A DNA stretch of 10,810 nucleotides, taken from Anaeromyces robustus. Lineage: Eukaryota > Neocallimastigomycota > Neocallimastigomycetes > Neocallimastigales > Neocallimastigaceae. Below the pieces are notes generated by a model, which saw nothing but the letters and a program-made list of their open reading frames with translations, ran no database searches and was not told the DNA's origin. The translations under genes and the position numbers were made by a program. The stretch spans positions 85,001 through 95,810 of the forward strand of contig MCFG01000266.1 of assembly GCA_002104895.1 (NCBI GenBank), in the 5' to 3' direction. This document shows, piece by piece, positions 8,839 through 10,810 of this stretch (position 1 is the stretch's first letter; each line of letters starts with the position of its first letter).

Positions 8839-8860
8839 TTAATTCTAAATATAGAATTAA
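8839..8860 (-). other. Stem-loop in the LINE 3' UTR
   Basis: TTAATTCTA and TAGAATTAA pair perfectly over 9 bp around a 4-nt loop, placed 12 nt after the RT stop codon. Some LINE families use a 3' stem-loop for recognition by their RT. Whether this one does is inference, and a 9-bp A/T palindrome can also arise by chance here. Confidence 0.5.
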
Positions 8861-8872
8861 AGTAAAATTGAT

Positions 8873-10810
8873 CTATCCTATTCCACTAGGGTCGGAAATA
8901 GGATCGGCATTTGCCCTACTAGGCTGTCCTACTGTGTTATCAGCATTGACGTTCCTGGAGAGGTTGGTTTTAAATTTATTGAATAATATATGTTGTCTTT
9001 TACAGACAACAGGCATGATATCATTCAATAGAGCCGCAGATCGCAACAAGAATGGGGATTTTGAATAAGTACCAGATTCAGTCTGACACTTAAACAAACA
9101 TTCCCATTCCTTTTTGTATGGACTATTGTTAATTCTATCACTAAAACCATAATCTCTACCACCAATTAAAAAAATATATATTCTATACCTATTAACTATT
9201 TTTTTACTACCTAATATATCTATATTACTTATACTATTATTACTACTTTTATAACCCTTAACAATATTATTTATTCTATTATCCACACTAGGGTTATTAC
9301 TGGTCCTAACTAAACTATTAAAAAGACTATCTAAAAAATAAAAAAAATTTCTATCTAAATCAGAGAAGTGATCAATACGAAGATTTTTAAATAAGAAACA
9401 ATTTATAAACCAATGATCAATTCTCTGATAACTCTCACAATGGAAACAACATGAACAACAATTAGGACAAGAATTATTAATCATTTTAGCAGCTTTTGCA
9501 ACTCTAGCATCAATTTTATATCCACATCTCGCCCTAAGTATCCACCGAAAACCTTTGCTATATTCAGGAAATTCTAGATTAAGCTTTAAGTAACTTCTTG
9601 ATTCTTCAAAGTTGTACAATTTATAAGTTTTAGCTTTAATTGATTTATCACTGTTCATGTCTCTGTCCCAATAGAATTCCATAATTTCTTTAGTAGAGGA
9701 TGAAATATTGTTTAATTTATCATTTAATATTTTACTTTCTTTGTCCCAAGTCCATTTTCTTGTTGTAGCAACATTATTAACTATCTTTGAGATAATGCAG
9801 TTGGAGTCCTTCCACTTATTAAAACATCTAACCTGAGCTAAAGCACATTTACCAGAAAGTGGAGGAATATTGAGTTCTTTTGAGATGCAATAAATAGAAA
9901 CAAAAGAATTAGGTTTCGAGTAGCCTAAAATCCAATAAAAACCTTTGTTAATTATTGTTTGTGTAGAACTAGTATTGTTTTTGTTAGAACCAAGCAAAGG
10001 CGCGTAATAGGAAACTTGTCCAATAACTTTTGCAGAGAATAAAGTTCTTTTAAGAGGAATAGGAATCAGATCATTTTTTAAAAAACCCTGAATTGAAAAC
10101 AAAGCCTTACTAACTTTATTTTTCATTTTACTAATAACGAATTTTAAATCTAGAGTTTTGTGAAAGGGAACACCAAGGTAAGTATAACAATCTGTTTTAG
10201 GGATTGCGATTCCTGTTAAATAAAAGGTAGGGTCCTCTCTAAGAATATATTCCGAATTTTCATGTCTAACAGCTAATGTGCCACATTTATTAATTCCAAA
10301 AGTCATCTCGTTGTCCTTAGCCCATTTACCAACTAAACGAAGAAGTTTGTTCATACGAGATCTACTAGGGGCACAAAGAACAATATCATCAGCAAATAAT
10401 CCTCCACAACAATATTCAGTATCTATTTTCACACCATTATGCAGGCAATCGTTGAAGATGTCGTTGATAAACAAATTAAAAAGTATAGGAGATAAGGGAC
10501 ATCCTTGTCGAACTCCTTTAAGTATACTGAAGGAATCGGAAAATTGTCCATTAATTTTAACACAAGCTTTGGAAGACAGATATAGGTTCTCCAAAAATTG
10601 AAAGCATTTTCCTTGTATACCAAGAGTATAAATTTTCGACAAGATGTTATATATGGGCACAGAATCGTAAGCTTTTTTAAGATCCAGAAAAGCTATATAA
10701 GTATCTTCCCCTTTGAATTTACGTCTTTGACAAATAGAAAGAATAGAGATATAAAGACTAATACATTCTTCCTTATTCCGAAAGCCAAATTGTTCTGGTC
10801 TGATGAATCC
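8873..10810 (-). CDS. LINE reverse transcriptase, C-terminal 645 residues (N-terminus outside window)
   Basis: Copies the element's RNA into DNA at a nicked genomic site (target-primed reverse transcription). The frame is open to the window edge; a GTG at 10660 is an internal Val (KKAYDSVP), not a start. Numbering from the edge: EQFGFR (7-11) is RT block 2. FLDLKKAYDS (41-50) holds the first catalytic Asp (43). GVRQGCPLSP (99-108) is block B and FADD (139-142) the catalytic pair. TYLGVPF marks the thumb region, and KALFSIQGFLKN follows. A LINE-type zinc knuckle starts CPNC (448-451) and ends H466-x4-C471; it is unusually cysteine-rich (CPNCCSCCFHC). FLIGG lies at 547-551, and the protein ends SDPSGIG before TAG. 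All visible catalytic residues are present, so this copy could be active if its 5' end is intact. Shorter open frames on either strand here are shadows. Confidence 0.93.
   Translation of the reverse strand, partial: GFIRPEQFGFRNKEECISLYISILSICQRRKFKGEDTYIAFLDLKKAYDSVPIYNILSKIYTLGIQGKCFQFLENLYLSSKACVKINGQFSDSFSILKGVRQGCPLSPILFNLFINDIFNDCLHNGVKIDTEYCCGGLFADDIVLCAPSRSRMNKLLRLVGKWAKDNEMTFGINKCGTLAVRHENSEYILREDPTFYLTGIAIPKTDCYTYLGVPFHKTLDLKFVISKMKNKVSKALFSIQGFLKNDLIPIPLKRTLFSAKVIGQVSYYAPLLGSNKNNTSSTQTIINKGFYWILGYSKPNSFVSIYCISKELNIPPLSGKCALAQVRCFNKWKDSNCIISKIVNNVATTRKWTWDKESKILNDKLNNISSSTKEIMEFYWDRDMNSDKSIKAKTYKLYNFEESRSYLKLNLEFPEYSKGFRWILRARCGYKIDARVAKAAKMINNSCPNCCSCCFHCESYQRIDHWFINCFLFKNLRIDHFSDLDRNFFYFLDSLFNSLVRTSNNPSVDNRINNIVKGYKSSNNSISNIDILGSKKIVNRYRIYIFLIGGRDYGFSDRINNSPYKKEWECLFKCQTESGTYSKSPFLLRSAALLNDIMPVVCKRQHILFNKFKTNLSRNVNADNTVGQPSRANADPISDPSGIG

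Larger units (their letters stand above)
8644..8872 (-). other. LINE 3' untranslated region
   Basis: Lies between the RT stop codon (8873-8875) and the A tail. It is AT-rich with several T runs in the sense strand. It has a perfect stem-loop 12 nt after the stop and an AATAAA (rc of 8668-8673) about 25 nt before the tail, ending ...GTGTGCCAT before the A run. Confidence 0.8.
8597..10810 (-). mobile_element. Non-LTR (LINE) retrotransposon, 3' part, runs off right edge
   Basis: Minus-strand element comprising an uninterrupted RT reading frame, a 3' UTR of about 230 nt (8644-8872) with an AATAAA signal, and a 47-nt pure A tail (T run 8597-8643 on the plus strand). There is no LTR, integrase or RNase H in the visible part. 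The endonuclease and the first RT blocks would lie beyond 10810. The long, pure tail and intact frame suggest a recent insertion. The clade cannot be assigned safely from this part. Confidence 0.92.

Noticed and set aside
8868-9068. Plus-strand open frame of 66 codons
   Set aside because: Antisense to the C-terminus of the LINE RT frame.
10278-10601. Plus-strand open frame of 107 codons (and a minus-strand frame at 10429-10623)
   Set aside because: Shadows of the RT core, which carries the conserved catalytic motifs in its own frame.

Overview
This is a very AT-rich eukaryotic window that most resembles an anaerobic rumen or gut fungus (Neocallimastigomycota). The main reason is a secreted protein with three tandem small cysteine-rich modules of the fungal dockerin type (CW..P..CC....VVY.D..GdWG.ENN.WCGI). 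Other support comes from one spliceosomal intron, extremely AT-rich gaps full of homopolymers and 2-5 bp microsatellites, and a non-LTR (LINE) retrotransposon with a poly(A) tail. The genus cannot be named from sequence alone.

Layout: (1) 1-1138, minus strand: the 5' part of a dockerin/CotH-type gene in two exons (793-1138 and 617 down to the window edge) with a phase-1 intron at 618-792. The encoded N-terminus is a signal peptide, three dockerins, a charged linker, a chitobiase-C-terminal-like beta-sandwich and the beginning of a CotH kinase-like region. (2) 1139-5626: about 4.5 kb with no supportable gene. It holds simple repeats, one striking long hairpin (4699-4824, 34-bp arms with two mismatches) and a few weaker repeats. 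(3) 5627-6376: a less AT-rich stretch with a plus-strand frame interrupted by many stops; it is unidentified and may be nothing. (4) 6389-6840 and 7641-7919: two decayed LINE C-termini on the minus strand, separated by about 510 bp of compound AAT/AAAT microsatellite that contains four perfect 33-bp minisatellite units. (5) 7953-8596: a frameshifted fragment of a third LINE copy, close kin of the next one. (6) 8597-10810: the 3' part of an apparently intact LINE (RT with FADD box, zinc knuckle, 3' UTR, 47-nt poly(A) tail), running off the right edge.

The right-hand 4 kb is therefore a head-to-tail pile of LINE copies, all on the minus strand and of at least two subfamilies. The youngest has its poly(A) tail butted exactly against the broken end of its close relative. 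The left gene probably acts outside the cell, docked to the plant-cell-wall-degrading multi-enzyme complex; there is no sign that it and the LINE region work together. No new multi-gene system is visible. The points most worth a second look are the 126-bp hairpin, the nested LINE junction and the triple-dockerin CotH protein.
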